Source: Canna indica (Eukaryota > Streptophyta > Magnoliopsida > Zingiberales > Cannaceae). From it: DNA of 64,000 bases. A program made the translations under genes and the position numbers. Below, piece after piece: positions 1 to 10,755 of this stretch. Below the pieces are notes generated by a model that was not told the origin of the DNA, did no database searches, and worked only from the letters and a program-made list of their open reading frames with translations. The first letter of the stretch is position 1. Every line of letters begins with the position of its first letter. Where the stretch lies: assembly GCA_034359265.1 (NCBI GenBank), contig CP136890.1, positions 41,204,501 to 41,268,500 of the forward strand, read 5' to 3'.

Positions 1-990
1 CATTGTCCTAGCTATTTCTTGTAAGGTTCTATTTTTTCTCTCAACCACCCCATTTTTTTGAGGGGTTCTAGGGAAGGAAAAGGTATGTTTAATACCAAGT
101 TCATCACAAAAGTCGGAGAATTTCTCATTTTTAAATTCTCCTCCATTATCACTTCTAGCAACGATTCTAGCAAACATTTTAAAGAGTTCAAAAGTTTCAT
201 TTTTCTTAGCTAGAAAGAAAACCCACGTGAATCTAGAAAAATCATCAACTAATACATAGCAATAAAATATATTTGCCTCCTAAACTAGCAACATCACAAG
301 GACCAAAGAGATCCATGTGCACAAGTTCAAGTATCCTAGATGTAGAGACTTGATTTATGCTATGAAAGTTATGACTTAACTTATTTACCATGTTGACATG
401 CAGCACAAAGTCTATCCTTTTCAAATTTTATCTTGGGTATTCTTTTGACTAAATTCTTTTTAGTTAATTCTTGAATAAGTCTCATGCTAGCATGTCCTAG
501 CCTTTAATGCTATAACCAAAAATCATTTTCCATTGATACTAAGCATCTAACATATGTATTAGGCAATATATTTAAGCATAAAGTGTGAATATTTTTATAT
601 CTATTTCCAATGAAAATAATATTGTTTGATGATGCATTTCTAATTATACATTTAGATGCTTCAAAAACAACTAAATACCCATTATCCCATAATTGAGATA
701 TACTTATCAAGATATGTTTTAACTCATCCACTAATAAAACATTTTTGGTGCAAGTGTAAGGAAGTATACCTACATCACCAATGCCAACAATCTTACCTTT
801 GGTATTATCTCCAAAAGTCACATATCCACCATCCTTGCTTGATAGGGTTGCAAATATGTTGATCTTACCCATTATGTGCTTCGAGCAATCGCTATCCAAA
901 ATAAGTACTCCTACTTGCTTGAGGATGGTTCTCCATTTACAAATGGAGAAAAGACAACTTTAGGTACCAAAATCTTGTTGGGTCCTTAAG
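1..990 (-). pseudogene. Copia C1: protease/GAG-pre-integrase and integrase fragment
   Basis: Minus-strand remnant of a Ty1-Copia polyprotein. The part at 510-899 reads as the protease/pre-integrase region (DSDCSKHIMGKINIFATL, then a GKIVGIGDVGILPY-type stretch) and matches C2 and C3 in the same order. The part at 1-230 carries the integrase core, with the degraded continuation NEKFxDFxDELGIKH and the TPQ/VERKNR region. Several frameshifts and stops lie between these pieces, for example around 240-500, so no protein is made. The canonical protease Asp-Ser-Gly is altered to Asp-Ser-Asp. It continues leftward out of the window into reverse transcriptase. Lineage looks SIRE/Maximus-like by motif resemblance; this is an inference. 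Confidence 0.85.
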
Positions 991-996
991 TGTTAG

Positions 997-2139
997 TCAT
1001 CTTATAGGAACCCAAGTACATCTACCATGGGGGTTCCTCTTAAGTGCACAATCTCTAACCATGTGTCCAAAAATCCCACAACAAAAGCAACTTCCATTGA
1101 ATCTCCTAGAACTATGAGTGTGAGTATGGAAGTGTGCATGAGCATGTGAGGTTCTTCTAGCATGATCAACCTTAGGCATGATATTTTGTAAGGTTATCAT
1201 TTTTTCATTTAGCATGCATAATTCCCTATTTTTGAGTTTAAAAACTTGTTCTCACTTTCCAATTTTTCATTTTCCTTTCCTAAGTCTTTTTTAATTTTCT
1301 CCAAGTTTTGGTTCTCATCCTTAAAGCTTTCTACTTCTTTCCTTAAAGCATTGCATGAAAGTATTAGACTATCATTTTCCTCTTTTAAAGATTTGTTGTC
1401 CATTTTTAGTTCTTTAAAATTTCCTTCTAATGGCATTGAATTCATTATGCATTTGGTCAAACTCTTGTTCTAATTCCTCTTGCGTAAAAGAAAGTTCACC
1501 AAAAGTAAATTTTACCTCATCTTCATTCGTCATAAGGCAAAGGTTTGTCTTCTCACTCTTGGTGTCCTCCTCCCTTGATAAGGATTCACTTTCATCCCAT
1601 GAGGCCATCATGGCTTTCTTCTTCTTCTTGGTCTTGTCCTTCTTGTAAGGAGTGGAGGTAGAGGTCATTTTGAGTTGAGGGCAATCTTTCCTTATGTGCC
1701 CCGTCTTGTTGCAATTGTAGCATGTGTAGCCACCCTCGCCTCTCCTCATGCCATCCCTCATGAATCTCATGAACCTTCTTGCCATCATCGTCATTTCTTC
1801 TTGATCATCAAGTTCTTCTTCAGATGATGAGGGTTCTTTCAATTCGGTGTGAAGCTTTTAAAGCAATGTTCTTACTTTTGGGGGCATCTTCCTCCTTGTG
1901 TGCCCTCATGTGAAGTTCCAATGATTGCAATCACCTTTGGCTCCCAAGCATTGGGAAGAGATTGAAGGAGCTTCATTACCTTCTTCTCTTCTTCGTTACC
2001 TCCAAAACCATTAGTGATATTTTGAAATCTAGCATACATTTCATCAATGGTTTCATGTAAATGCATTCTGAACATTCCATAGTCATGCATGAGAAGAGTT
2101 ATCTTAGATTCCTTAACTTGTTAAGTGCCTTCATGTGTA
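997..2139 (-). pseudogene. Copia C1: gag fragment with two zinc knuckles
   Basis: Minus-strand gag of the C1 Copia. Reading leftward it shows a UBN2-type gag core (1872-2139, MYARFQNITN and LLQSLPNAWE), a first CCHC knuckle (CYNCNKTGHIRKDC, about 1690-1730), an acidic Ser-rich segment, a Lys/Glu coiled coil (1209-1460), a His-rich run (HAHAHFHTHTHS) and a second CCHC knuckle (CFCCGIFGHMVRDC, near 1050-1090). It is split into several frames. The coding match stops exactly at 2139, where the LTR of C2 begins, so C2 inserted into this gag. The missing N-terminal part would lie to the right of C2 and was lost at the 8347/8348 junction. Confidence 0.85.
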
Positions 2140-3383
2140 TGTTGGTCCAAGGGTTCTCCCTAGGCCTTGATATCTATTTTGATGATAACAAATATGTATT
2201 TAATGTATTTGTGAAGTTTTGTGTTTATGTTGAGGTTACGATACGCGCGCGAAGTTCATTAGGAGAAATACAAAAATCGGCAAAAATGGCTTCGAAAATG
2301 AGCGAGTAGAAAAATCTAGAGTTAAGATTAGATTTTATGTAATATGTCTCTAGGAATTTTATCCTAAGCTAATTTGTAATGTTACCCAAGTTAAAACTTG
2401 GTAGCGGAACCCGGAGACGAAGCGCGCAAGAAGATGGCTGGAAAAAATAGCCTCATCCCAGGTTCGATCGACCGATCGGTCGACCGAACAAGGCCAAAAA
2501 TTGGTAGTGGTCAATTCGGTCAACCGGTCGGTCGACCAGACAAAGCAAAAATTGGCAGTAGCAAATTCAGTCGACTGAATGTGACTAGAAAGTGGCAATA
2601 GCCATGCGGTCACTGGGCGGTCGATCAGTCGGTCGACCGACTGGCAATGAACCGCATGGCTACTGCCACTTTCTAGCCACATTCAACCGAAGATGTCCAA
2701 CGGGCAGAAAAATGCCCGTTGGAGTGAATTACCGAGTGAGGGATTATAAATACCCCTCACCAACCTTCATTAAGGCTCTCTAACAACTCTCTAAAGCTTC
2801 CAAAGTTGATTTGTTCGCGCTTGCTTCTCCGATCGACAATTTCTCTCAAGCGGTCATCTTCCATCGACTCCGGCTTTGATTCGACCTTAACATCTTGTGG
2901 AGTTGGAGGCATTGAAGGCTTGGAAAAGATCTCTTAGTTGTGGTTTACTCTTTAGCTATTATCATTATAATTTTACTTGTTATTTGAACTCATTTCTTCA
3001 TTGTTAGCTTGCTAGGTGTGCTAGTATAAACACTTAGAGTTTGATTTGTGGAATTGTGTTTTGCCTAGATGAATAGGTTCGAGGCATTCTAAAAGGGTTG
3101 AGAAGGAAGACATCGGTTGTATTCAAAGGGAAACACATAGTCTATAAAGTGTTGGTTAGAAATCCTTGGCGTGGAACCAAGGTAGTGGAATAGGCGGTTG
3201 GACGAACCACTCTAATTGCTTGTGTTTGCATTGTGTTGCTCATTTGATATACCTTGCTATTTATATTTGTCAAGCATCATAATTTAGTTGCACGATTAAT
3301 TTGGTTGCGTTAGAAATCGAGTAGAAGCTAAAATTTACCCTACACTATTCAACCCCCCTTCTAGTGTGGGTATTCGCTCAACA
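2140..3383 (+). repeat. 5' LTR of Copia C2
   Basis: Starts TGTTGGTCCAAGGG and ends in ...CTCAACA immediately before the primer binding site, giving 1244 bp. A TATA-like box (TTATAAATA) lies at about 2745. The U3 part (about 2460-2645) is crowded with GGTCGACCG and TCGATCGA palindromes. The 3' end carries the family signature AACCCCCCTTCTAGTGTGGG. The start is confirmed by the second copy at 7976. Confidence 0.9.
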
Positions 3384-3384
3384 A

Positions 3385-3397
3385 TTGGTATCAGAGC
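3385..3397 (+). other. Primer binding site, initiator tRNA-Met type
   Basis: TTGGTATCAGAGC directly follows the 5' LTR. It matches the widespread plant Copia primer binding site, which is complementary to the 3' end of initiator tRNA-Met. Confidence 0.85.
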
Positions 3398-3440
3398 AAG
3401 TTCGTAGGATTAGATTTAACCATCTACCCTACAATTTAGA

Positions 3441-5086
3441 ATGTCTAACGATATCCAACTAGCTCAAGGGTCTTCTACTCATACTCCGCCACTATTTGAT
3501 GGAAATAACTATGCCTATTGGAAAATTCGTATGAATAGCTTCTTCAATCACTTGGCATGGATATATGGAGAATGATTCAAGTAGAGTATAAGCAATGAAC
3601 TAAAGATATGGATGAGTGGGATCAAGAAGAAATTAGACTCTTTAATGCAAATGCAAAGGCCGTCAATGTCCTATATTGTGGCCTATCAATTAATGAGTTT
3701 AATAGGATTTCCACTTGTAAGTCGGCATATGAACTTCGGAAAATCTTAGCGACTACACATGAAGGGACTTCACAAGTTAAGGAGTCTAAGATAAACCTAC
3801 TCATGCATGATTATGAAATATTCAAAATGTTACCGCATGAATTTGTTGATGTCATGTATGCTCGCTTTCAAAATATTACGAATGACTTAGCTAACCTTGG
3901 TAGAGACATAAGGGAAAAGGAGAAGGTAAGGAAGCTCCTTCGTTCCCTTCCAAAAGCTTGGGAGCTCAAGGTCATCGCAATCATGAAAGCAAAGGATACG
4001 AGCACCTTAATGATCACCAAGCTTATTGGATCTCTCATGACACATGAGACCCATATGAATCACTACAAGGAGGAAGATGCCCGCAAAGGCGAGACCATTG
4101 CATTAAAAGCATCACACCGGGTTGAAGAACCTTCTTCATCCGAGGAAGAGATGGATGATTTTGTAAGAATGACGATGATGGCAAGGAGATTCATGAACTT
4201 CATGAGGGGCGGTATGAGAAAAGGCAAAGGAGGATACACATGCTTCAATTGCAACAAAATCGGGCACGTAAAGAAGGATTGCCCACTCCTCAAGATGGCT
4301 TCTATCTTCAACCCTCACAAGAAAGACAAATATAAGAAGAAGAAGGAGACGATGGCTTCTTGGGATGAAAGCGAGTCTTCGTCAAGTGAAGAAGACTCCA
4401 AAACTCAAAAGGCAAATCTTTGCCTCATGGCAAATGACAACGAGGTAAGATTTATTTTTAGCGAGCTTTCATTTACGCAAGAAGAACTAGAAAGTGAATT
4501 TGATCAAAAGCATGATGAATTTAATTCTATTAGGAAAAAGTTTAAAGAGCTTAAAAAAGATAACAAATCTTTCGAGATTGAAAATGATAACTTGCTACTT
4601 TCATGCAATGCATTAAGAAAAGAAGTAGATAACCTTAAGGAAGAAAGGCATGCCTTACATGATGCTAAGAAAAACTTAGAAAATGAAAACAAAAAATTAG
4701 AGATTGAAAACAAGTTCTTAAGTGATCAAGTAGAGCACTTGAATGATAGCATGCTAAACTTAAAAAAGAAACCTTGCAAGCTAAATAAAAAAATGACAAC
4801 CTTACAAAATGCCATGCCCAAGGTTGTACATGCAAGAAAGTCGTCAAACAATCATGCTCATGCACACTTCCATTCTCACACACATAGCATAAGAAAATTT
4901 AATGGTAGTTGTTTCTCATGTGGTATTTTTGGTCATATGGCTAGAGATTGTGCACTAAGGAGGAACCCCCATGCTAGATTCACTTGGGTTCCTAAGATGA
5001 CTAACACTCAAGGATCCAAGAAGATTTGGGTACCTAAAATTGTCTCTTCTCCTTTTGTAGATAGAGAAGCATCCTCAAGCAAGTAG
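3441..5086 (+). pseudogene. Copia C2 gag, frameshifted
   Basis: The likely original start is the ATG at 3441 (MSNDIQLAQGSS, then the YAYWKIRMNSFF type gag N-terminus). A frameshift near 3550 and an in-frame TGA at 3596 precede a long 492-codon remainder starting at 3608. That remainder contains the UBN2-like gag core, CCHC knuckle 1 (CFNCNKIGHVKKDC, residues about 212-225), a Ser/Glu acidic stretch, a long coiled coil (about 290-400), a His-rich run (HAHAHFHSHTH, about 416-426) and CCHC knuckle 2 (CFSCGIFGHMARDC, about 435-448). Gag would package the RNA into virus-like particles. Two knuckles separated by a coiled coil and a His run also occur in C1, so this is a family trait. Confidence 0.88.
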
Positions 5087-6100
5087 AAGCATATGGATCT
5101 TGGATAATAGTTGCTCAAAACACATGACAAACGATATCAATCTCTTCGCAACCCTATCAAGCAAGGATGGCAGACATGTGACCTTTGGAGACAATGGCAA
5201 AGGTAAGATTGTTGGCATTGGTGATATAGGTATACTTCCCTACCCATGCATTAAAAATGTTTTGCTAGTTGATGGGTTAAAGCATATTTTGATTAGTATA
5301 TCTCAGTTATGTGATAATGATTATGTAGTTATTTTTGAAGCATCTAAATTCATAATTAGAAGTGCACCATCTAATGATATTGTATTGATTGAAAATAGGG
5401 AAGAAAATATATACACACTAGTTTTAAATGTATTGCCTAATTCTCATATTAGATGTTTAGTTGCCATGGAAAATAATTCTTGGTTGTGGCATAGAAGGCT
5501 AGGACATGCTAGCATGAGCCTTATCCAAGAAATAACAAAAAGGGACTTAGTTAAAGGTATACCTAAGATAAAATTTGAAAAGGATAAACTTTATGATGCA
5601 TGTCAACATGGAAAATAAGTTAAGTCCTCATTTCATATCATTAATCAAGTTACTACATCTAGAATATTATAACTTGTGCACATGGATCTCTTTGGTCCTT
5701 GTGATGTGGCAAGTCTAGGTGGAAAATTATATTGCTATATTTTGGTTGATGATTTCTCGAGATTTACATGGGTTTTCTTCTAGCTAAGAAAAATGAAACT
5801 TTTGATTTCTTTAAAAAGTTTGCTAGGAGAGTTATAAATGAAAAAGGAATTTCGATTTTGAAAATTAGAAGTGACAATGGAGGAAAAGTTAGAAATGAAA
5901 AGTTTTCCGAATTTTATGATGAACTAGGTATTAAGCATACCTTCTCTTCCCCTAGAACCCCTCAAAAAAATGGGATGGTTGAGAGAAAGAATAGAACCTT
6001 GCAAAAAATGGCTAGGACCATGCTTTGTGAAAATAATTTGCCTAAGTACTTTTGGGCCGAAGCCATAAATACACTTCTTGTTACGTGATTAATCGTGTTT
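5087..6100 (+). pseudogene. Copia C2 protease and integrase, broken
   Basis: The region at 5100-5618 carries the protease/pre-integrase part. The protease motif reads WILDNSCSKHM instead of the usual DSGCSKHM, so the catalytic Asp-Ser-Gly is lost. The zinc-binding segment (LWHRRLGHASM through DACQHGK) follows and ends in a stop. The catalytic core continues in other frames: LVDDFSRFTWVF near 5740, SDNGGK near 5870 and NGMVERKNR near 5970, i.e. the D, D and E positions of the integrase. The coding match stops near 6088. Confidence 0.88.
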
Positions 6101-6170
6101 TGTTAAGATCAAAAATCAAGAAAATACATTTTGAGCTTTAGAATTATAGAATCCCAAGTGTGGGATATTT

Positions 6171-7500
6171 TTGAGTTTTTGGATGCTAGGTTTAGTCATT
6201 AGAAACAAAGCTAGGTTAGTGGCCCAAGGGTATAATCAAGAGGAAGGAATAGATTACAATGAAACTTATGCTCCCGTAGTTATATTAGAAGCAATTCACA
6301 TGCTTTTAGCTTATGCAAGTTTTAAAGATTTTATGTTTTTTCAAATGGATGTCAAAAGTGCATTTTTGAATGGCCTTATCGATGAAAAAGTTTATGTTGA
6401 GCAACCCCCGGTTTTGAAAGTTTTGAGTTTTCAAACCATATTTTTAAACTTAAAAAAGCTTTGTATGGTTTAAAACAAGCCCCTAGGGCTTGGTATGAGC
6501 GACTTTATGTTTTTGATTGATTAAGGTTTTATCATTGGAAAAGCCGATATGTTTCTCTCTTCATTAAAAATAACAAAAATAACATTTTGCTTGTGTAAAT
6601 TTATGTGGATGATATTATATTTGGTGCTACTAATGAATTACTTTGTGAGTGGTTTGCAAAGTGTATGCAAGAGGAGTTTGAGATGTGCATGATGGGAGAT
6701 CTCTCATTCATGTTTGGCCTCCAAATCAAGCAAACCAACAAAGGGATCTTCATAAATCAGGCCAAATACACAAGGAAGCTCATCAAAAGGTTTGGGATGA
6801 ATGAAGCCAAGATAGCTTCTACACCAATGAACACATCTATTATGCTTGATAAAGATGATGGTGTAAAGGTAGATGAAAAACGATATTGAGGTATGATCGG
6901 TAGCCCTCTCTATTTAATCTCAAGTAGACCCGATATCATGTTTAGTGTTTGTGCATGTGCTAGATTTCAATCTTGTCATAAAATGCCTCACTTAAGTACG
7001 GTCAAACGCATATTGAGATATTTGAAAGACACGATTGACTTAGGATTATGGTATCCATGTAATGCATCTTTCGATTTCATTGGTTTTTTGGATGTCGATT
7101 TTGCCGGGTGTAAAGTAGATAAAAAAAAGCACTAGTTGCTGTTGTCAATTCCTAGGGATGAGTCTTGTTTCTTGGTTTTCAAAGAAATAATGCACTTTCA
7201 ACTACCGAAGCGGAATACATCGCTGCGGCTAGTTGTTGTGCACAAGTCCTTTGGATGAAACAAGCCCTTTTAGATTATGAACTTAAATATTCATGTGTAC
7301 TCATACATTGTGATAATACTAGTGCAATTAATTTAACAAAAAAATCCAATTTTACACTCTAGGACCAAGCACATTGATCTAAGGCACCATGTTTTTTAGG
7401 GATAATGTAGCTAAGGGAAATATATCCGTGGAATTTGTACCCATCGATAAGCAACTTGCGGATATATTTACAAAATCCTTAAATGAAGAAAGTTTTACAA
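6171..7500 (+). pseudogene. Copia C2 reverse transcriptase and RNase H, broken
   Basis: Reverse transcriptase motifs include RLVAQGYNQEEGIDYNETYAPV, FQMDVKSAFLNG, the [10 protein letters not shown] region and the active-site YVDDIIFG (near 6603). RNase H follows at 6893-7500 with DVDFAGC (usually DADFAGC), STTEAEYIAAASCCAQ and CDNTSAINLTK. There are at least five breaks between these blocks. The upstream joint at about 6190 fuses the integrase C-terminal FGC segment directly to the RT start, which shows an internal deletion relative to C3. A GGGGGAGA-rich tract near 7775-7865 follows, as usual in this family. Confidence 0.9.
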
Positions 7501-7975
7501 ATTTAAGAATGCAATAAGGGATTTGTGCTTTGCCAAGTGTTTAAACTTTTAAATTTTACACGCCTTTTGAAAAATTACATTTCATGTAGTATCATCACAC
7601 TTATGTATTGCCTTGCAATGGGGCTTTGCGACTTATCGATGTTTGTCTTCTATAGGCTTACATTGATAGGAAGGACTATAGTGATAGATGATACTCAGTT
7701 TTATGATTTTCTCGGTTTTATTGATGAAACTCATTAATAGTACTTTAGTTCTTGCCCTTTTTGATTGATGTTAAAAGGGGGAGAAAAAACAAGGTCACAT
7801 GTGTTTTATGATGCATATAGATAGGGGGAGTTATAAGCATAATATGCATATTGATAGGGGGAGCATATGTCAAGTTGCAAAATAGGTTGTGTATGGCTTA
7901 ACTTAAACTCACAAATGGTACTTAGAGTTTTATAGAATTTCATGCGTTTTTTGTCATCATCAAAACATGCGAGAT

Positions 7976-8347
7976 TGTTGGTCCAAGGGTTCTCCCTAGG
8001 CCTTGATCTCTATTTTCATGATAACAAATACGTATTTAATGTATTTGTGAAGTTTTGAGTCCAGGTTGAGGTTACGATACACGTGCAAAGTTCGTTCGGA
8101 GAAATACAAAAATCGACAAAAATGACTTCGAAAATGAGCGAGTAGAAAAATCTAGAGTTAGGATTAGATTTTATGTAATATGTTTCTAGGAATTTTATCA
8201 CAATCTAATTTGTAATGTGATCCAAGTCAAAACTAGGTAACGAAACCTGGAGACTAAGCACGCAAGAAGATGGCTGGCAAAAACAGTCTCAACCCAGGTT
8301 CGATCGACCGAACAAGGCCAAAAATTGGCAGTAGCCTTGCGGTCGCT
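7976..8347 (+). repeat. 3' LTR of Copia C2, truncated
   Basis: TGTTGGTCCAAGGGTTCTCC repeats the start of the 5' LTR and the similarity runs through the GGTTCGATCGACCGAAC segment up to CGGTCGCTGGG. It then breaks off in a 13-base G run. About 870 bp of LTR is missing. The upstream polypurine tract is degenerate. Confidence 0.88.
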
Positions 8348-9392
8348 GGGGGGGGGGGGGTTGGTTGAATATTGTGTTAGCTAATTCTAAGTTCAATTAG
8401 CTCTTTTCACTTGTAATCCCCTTAACAACCAATTTCTAATTCTCTTGATATGAATGCTTGACGAGTATGTAATAGTGATTCAAAAGCAAGTAGACAAGCA
8501 ATACAAACAAAAATATGTATAGTGGTTCGGCCAACTCGCCTACTCCACTACCTTGGCTCTTCACCAAGGATTTCTAAACCAAATGCTTTATAGAAATAAT
8601 GTTTCCCTAAGAGTACAATGAGGACTCAAATCTCATCCCTTTGAGAAAGCCTCAACACCTATTCTTTTAGGAAAACACAATTCTATAACTACCTAAGGTG
8701 TTTTTCTAGCACATCCTACAAGTTATCTTAGAAACCTCAATCAAACAAGTTTAAGGAGCAAAAATATTATATCAAACTTGAGAGCTCCTTTCTTAGCCTT
8801 CAATCACTTCAACTCTTCAATGTGGACGGAGAAAATCGATGCGAGAGTTGAACCGTGAAGAACACCTTGAGAAGAATGTAGACATTGAGAGATAGGGGTT
8901 GGAAAATCAACACTTGAAGGCTTGAATGCTTGTATATGAACTCAATGAAATAGTTGTGAGATGTAGGTGAGGTATTATGGCTGGTATTTATAAGCCAAGA
9001 AGTAACACACCAGCTCACACCCGTTACAACGGATATAAAACTATCTGTTACCGCCCGACGGTCGATCACCCGGTCGATGGGTCGGTCGACCGCCCGAGCG
9101 ACTGGTCTCAGCAGGTTTAGTCTTCGAATTTTTACTTGGGACATATTACAAATAGGTTTGGTTGATATCCTAGCTAGGGGCATATTACATTCATTTCTAA
9201 TTCTAAACCTAGGTTAAGATGCAATCACCACCAGAGCCATTTTTACTGGACTAATTCTTTGTGGTTTTTTGAACGAACTTTGTAGGCGTATCGTTCTATC
9301 AACCTGAACTGAAAACTCAACAAATGAGTTAGATACATGCTTGTTATCATCAAAATAGAGAGTGAGGCCTAGGTGGTACCCTTGTGCCAACA
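8348..9392 (-). repeat. Inverted Copia LTR, probably the 5' LTR of C1
   Basis: Read on the minus strand it begins TGTTGGCACAAGGG (right end, 9392) and runs through the family landmarks to CAACCxxCCCCC at the left. These landmarks are the TCTATTTTGATGATAACA block, GGTCGACCG palindromes (9057-9105) and the AGTGGTTCGGCCAAC motif near 8521 on the plus strand. The terminal CTAGTGT...AACA end and any primer site are missing. Its minus orientation and position fit the 5' LTR of C1, whose gag is cut off at 2139. The junction with C2 lies in a G run. Confidence 0.75.
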
Positions 9393-10539
9393 TATTGTGT
9401 GTTTAGCGAATTTAAGGATGACAATGATGAATCAAAATATTAATCAAACAAAGCCCTTACACAGCTTTAGCAGGACCACTGTGCCTCTTCTACTCTGAGT
9501 GTAAGCCAGAGAAATTGTATGAGAAGATGCCTCTTCTAATTTGAGGGCTTTAGAAGACCTCATCGGGAAGGATTTCGATGTATCTATCAGAGAAGGAGCT
9601 GAAGAGTGGGTCCGTGGGCCCTCTTGCCGTTGGGTGCGGGTGAGGTGAGGGCTTCAAGTTTTTTGATTGGGGTGTGGGGGGCAACATAATATAAAACCAA
9701 TATGAGGCCAGAGGCACTTTGCCCATCGTGAAATAAACATGAGAGAAGGGGTTTTACCGATAAACTTATCGAGGATATGATGATCATCTGAGAAGGTAAC
9801 CCAACCATTGACCTCATTTTGGATATGATGAAAAGTGCAATGATCAACCAAGGTAGGGCACAAGGAGTTGTGGCTCCTAAGGATGATCTGCACGCGGCCA
9901 TGTCAATGGAGGATCGGAGGACCACCGATCAGGACCACCAAGCAGCCCCCTAGCTTACAATTTTCGCCCTTAGGTGATTCCTAGTGGCGATTGCAGGTCC
10001 TAGTCAGGCAGGACAAGAGGAGGTCACCGATCAGGATCTCGCCCTCAGATTTCGCCTGTGGATGTGAGAAAAATAGGAGTCGCCAACGTAGTCGCGTGAG
10101 TTGTCGTTGCAGAGATCCCAAGAAACACCATTGCCTTCCGTAGGCAATCTACTTTCATTTTCAGATGTTGTCCCTTCTTAGTTTTTTTCTTTTCTTTAAA
10201 TTAGTTATGATTGTTCTTCACAATATCCAAGTATGTCTTAATTTGTTTTTCTCAAAATATATATAATTTAAGGGGGTGATTACATTTCGAAGAAACTTGA
10301 GGACTTATATATTTATAAATTTATATTAACTTTGATTGATTGACTAAAATCATTTTTTAATTAAGCAAGAGTTTTTGTCTATCAGATAACAGAAGTAGAA
10401 TTAATTTTTTCTCTTAATTAAACAAATAACTCCAAATATTTTAGTTTGGGGAGTCTGAGCATAAATATATAATATCGCTATTAATATATGATTTCATTTC
10501 TTATATATATAATGTCTTTCATTAATTAAGTTTTCTAAC
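9393..10539. other. Intergenic DNA, no gene recognised
   Basis: No convincing coding sequence. Short ORFs around 9587-9925 on the minus strand resemble no known family and have no splice context. The stretch 9400-10160 is less AT-rich than the following DNA and could be old repeat material, but no terminal structures were seen. Confidence 0.5.
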
Positions 10540-10547
10540 ATTTCAAT

Positions 10548-10747
10548 CAGGGGCGGAGCCAGCATAGTGTGAGGGGGGGGCAGCTGCCCCCCCTCACATT
10601 TGTCTCCCCTTTGTAATATATAATAATTTATATTAAATATATTAATATTTAGTTATATTTGCCCCCTCTAAAAATATTTTTTTACCATGTAATTTACTCT
10701 GTGATATATTTTGCCCCTCCTGAAATAATTTTCTGGCTTCGCCCCTG
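10548..10747. mobile_element. hAT-type MITE, 200 bp, with 8-bp target duplication
   Basis: The left end CAGGGGCGGAGCCAGC and the right end CTGGCTTCGCCCCTG are inverted repeats of about 15-16 bp with one internal mismatch. The element is flanked by a perfect 8-bp direct repeat ATTTCAAT (10540-10547 and 10748-10755), the size made by hAT transposases. The interior has GGGGGGGCAGCTGCCCCCCC near the left end and is AT-rich with no ORF. Non-autonomous. Confidence 0.88.
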
Positions 10748-10755
10748 ATTTCAAT

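Larger units (their letters stand above)
2140..8347 (+). mobile_element. Ty1-Copia LTR retrotransposon C2, degenerate
   Basis: Plus-strand Copia with 5' LTR (2140-3383), primer binding site (3385-3397), gag, protease, integrase, reverse transcriptase, RNase H and a 3' LTR truncated after about 372 bp. Domain order gag-PR-INT-RT-RH is diagnostic of Copia. Every ORF is interrupted, and about 0.6 kb covering the integrase C-terminus and linker is deleted near 6185-6205 compared with C3. The comparable parts of the two LTRs differ at roughly one position in ten by eye, so the insertion is not recent. It sits inside the gag of C1. The five bases before the 5' LTR are GTGTA; the matching copy cannot be checked because the right end is lost. 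Confidence 0.9.

Noticed and set aside
8809..9183. 124-codon minus-strand ORF
   Set aside because: Lies wholly inside a Copia LTR and includes the GGTCGACCG repeats; no domain.
9587..9925. 112-codon minus-strand ORF
   Set aside because: No recognisable domain, two overlapping frames of similar length, and no splice or promoter context.
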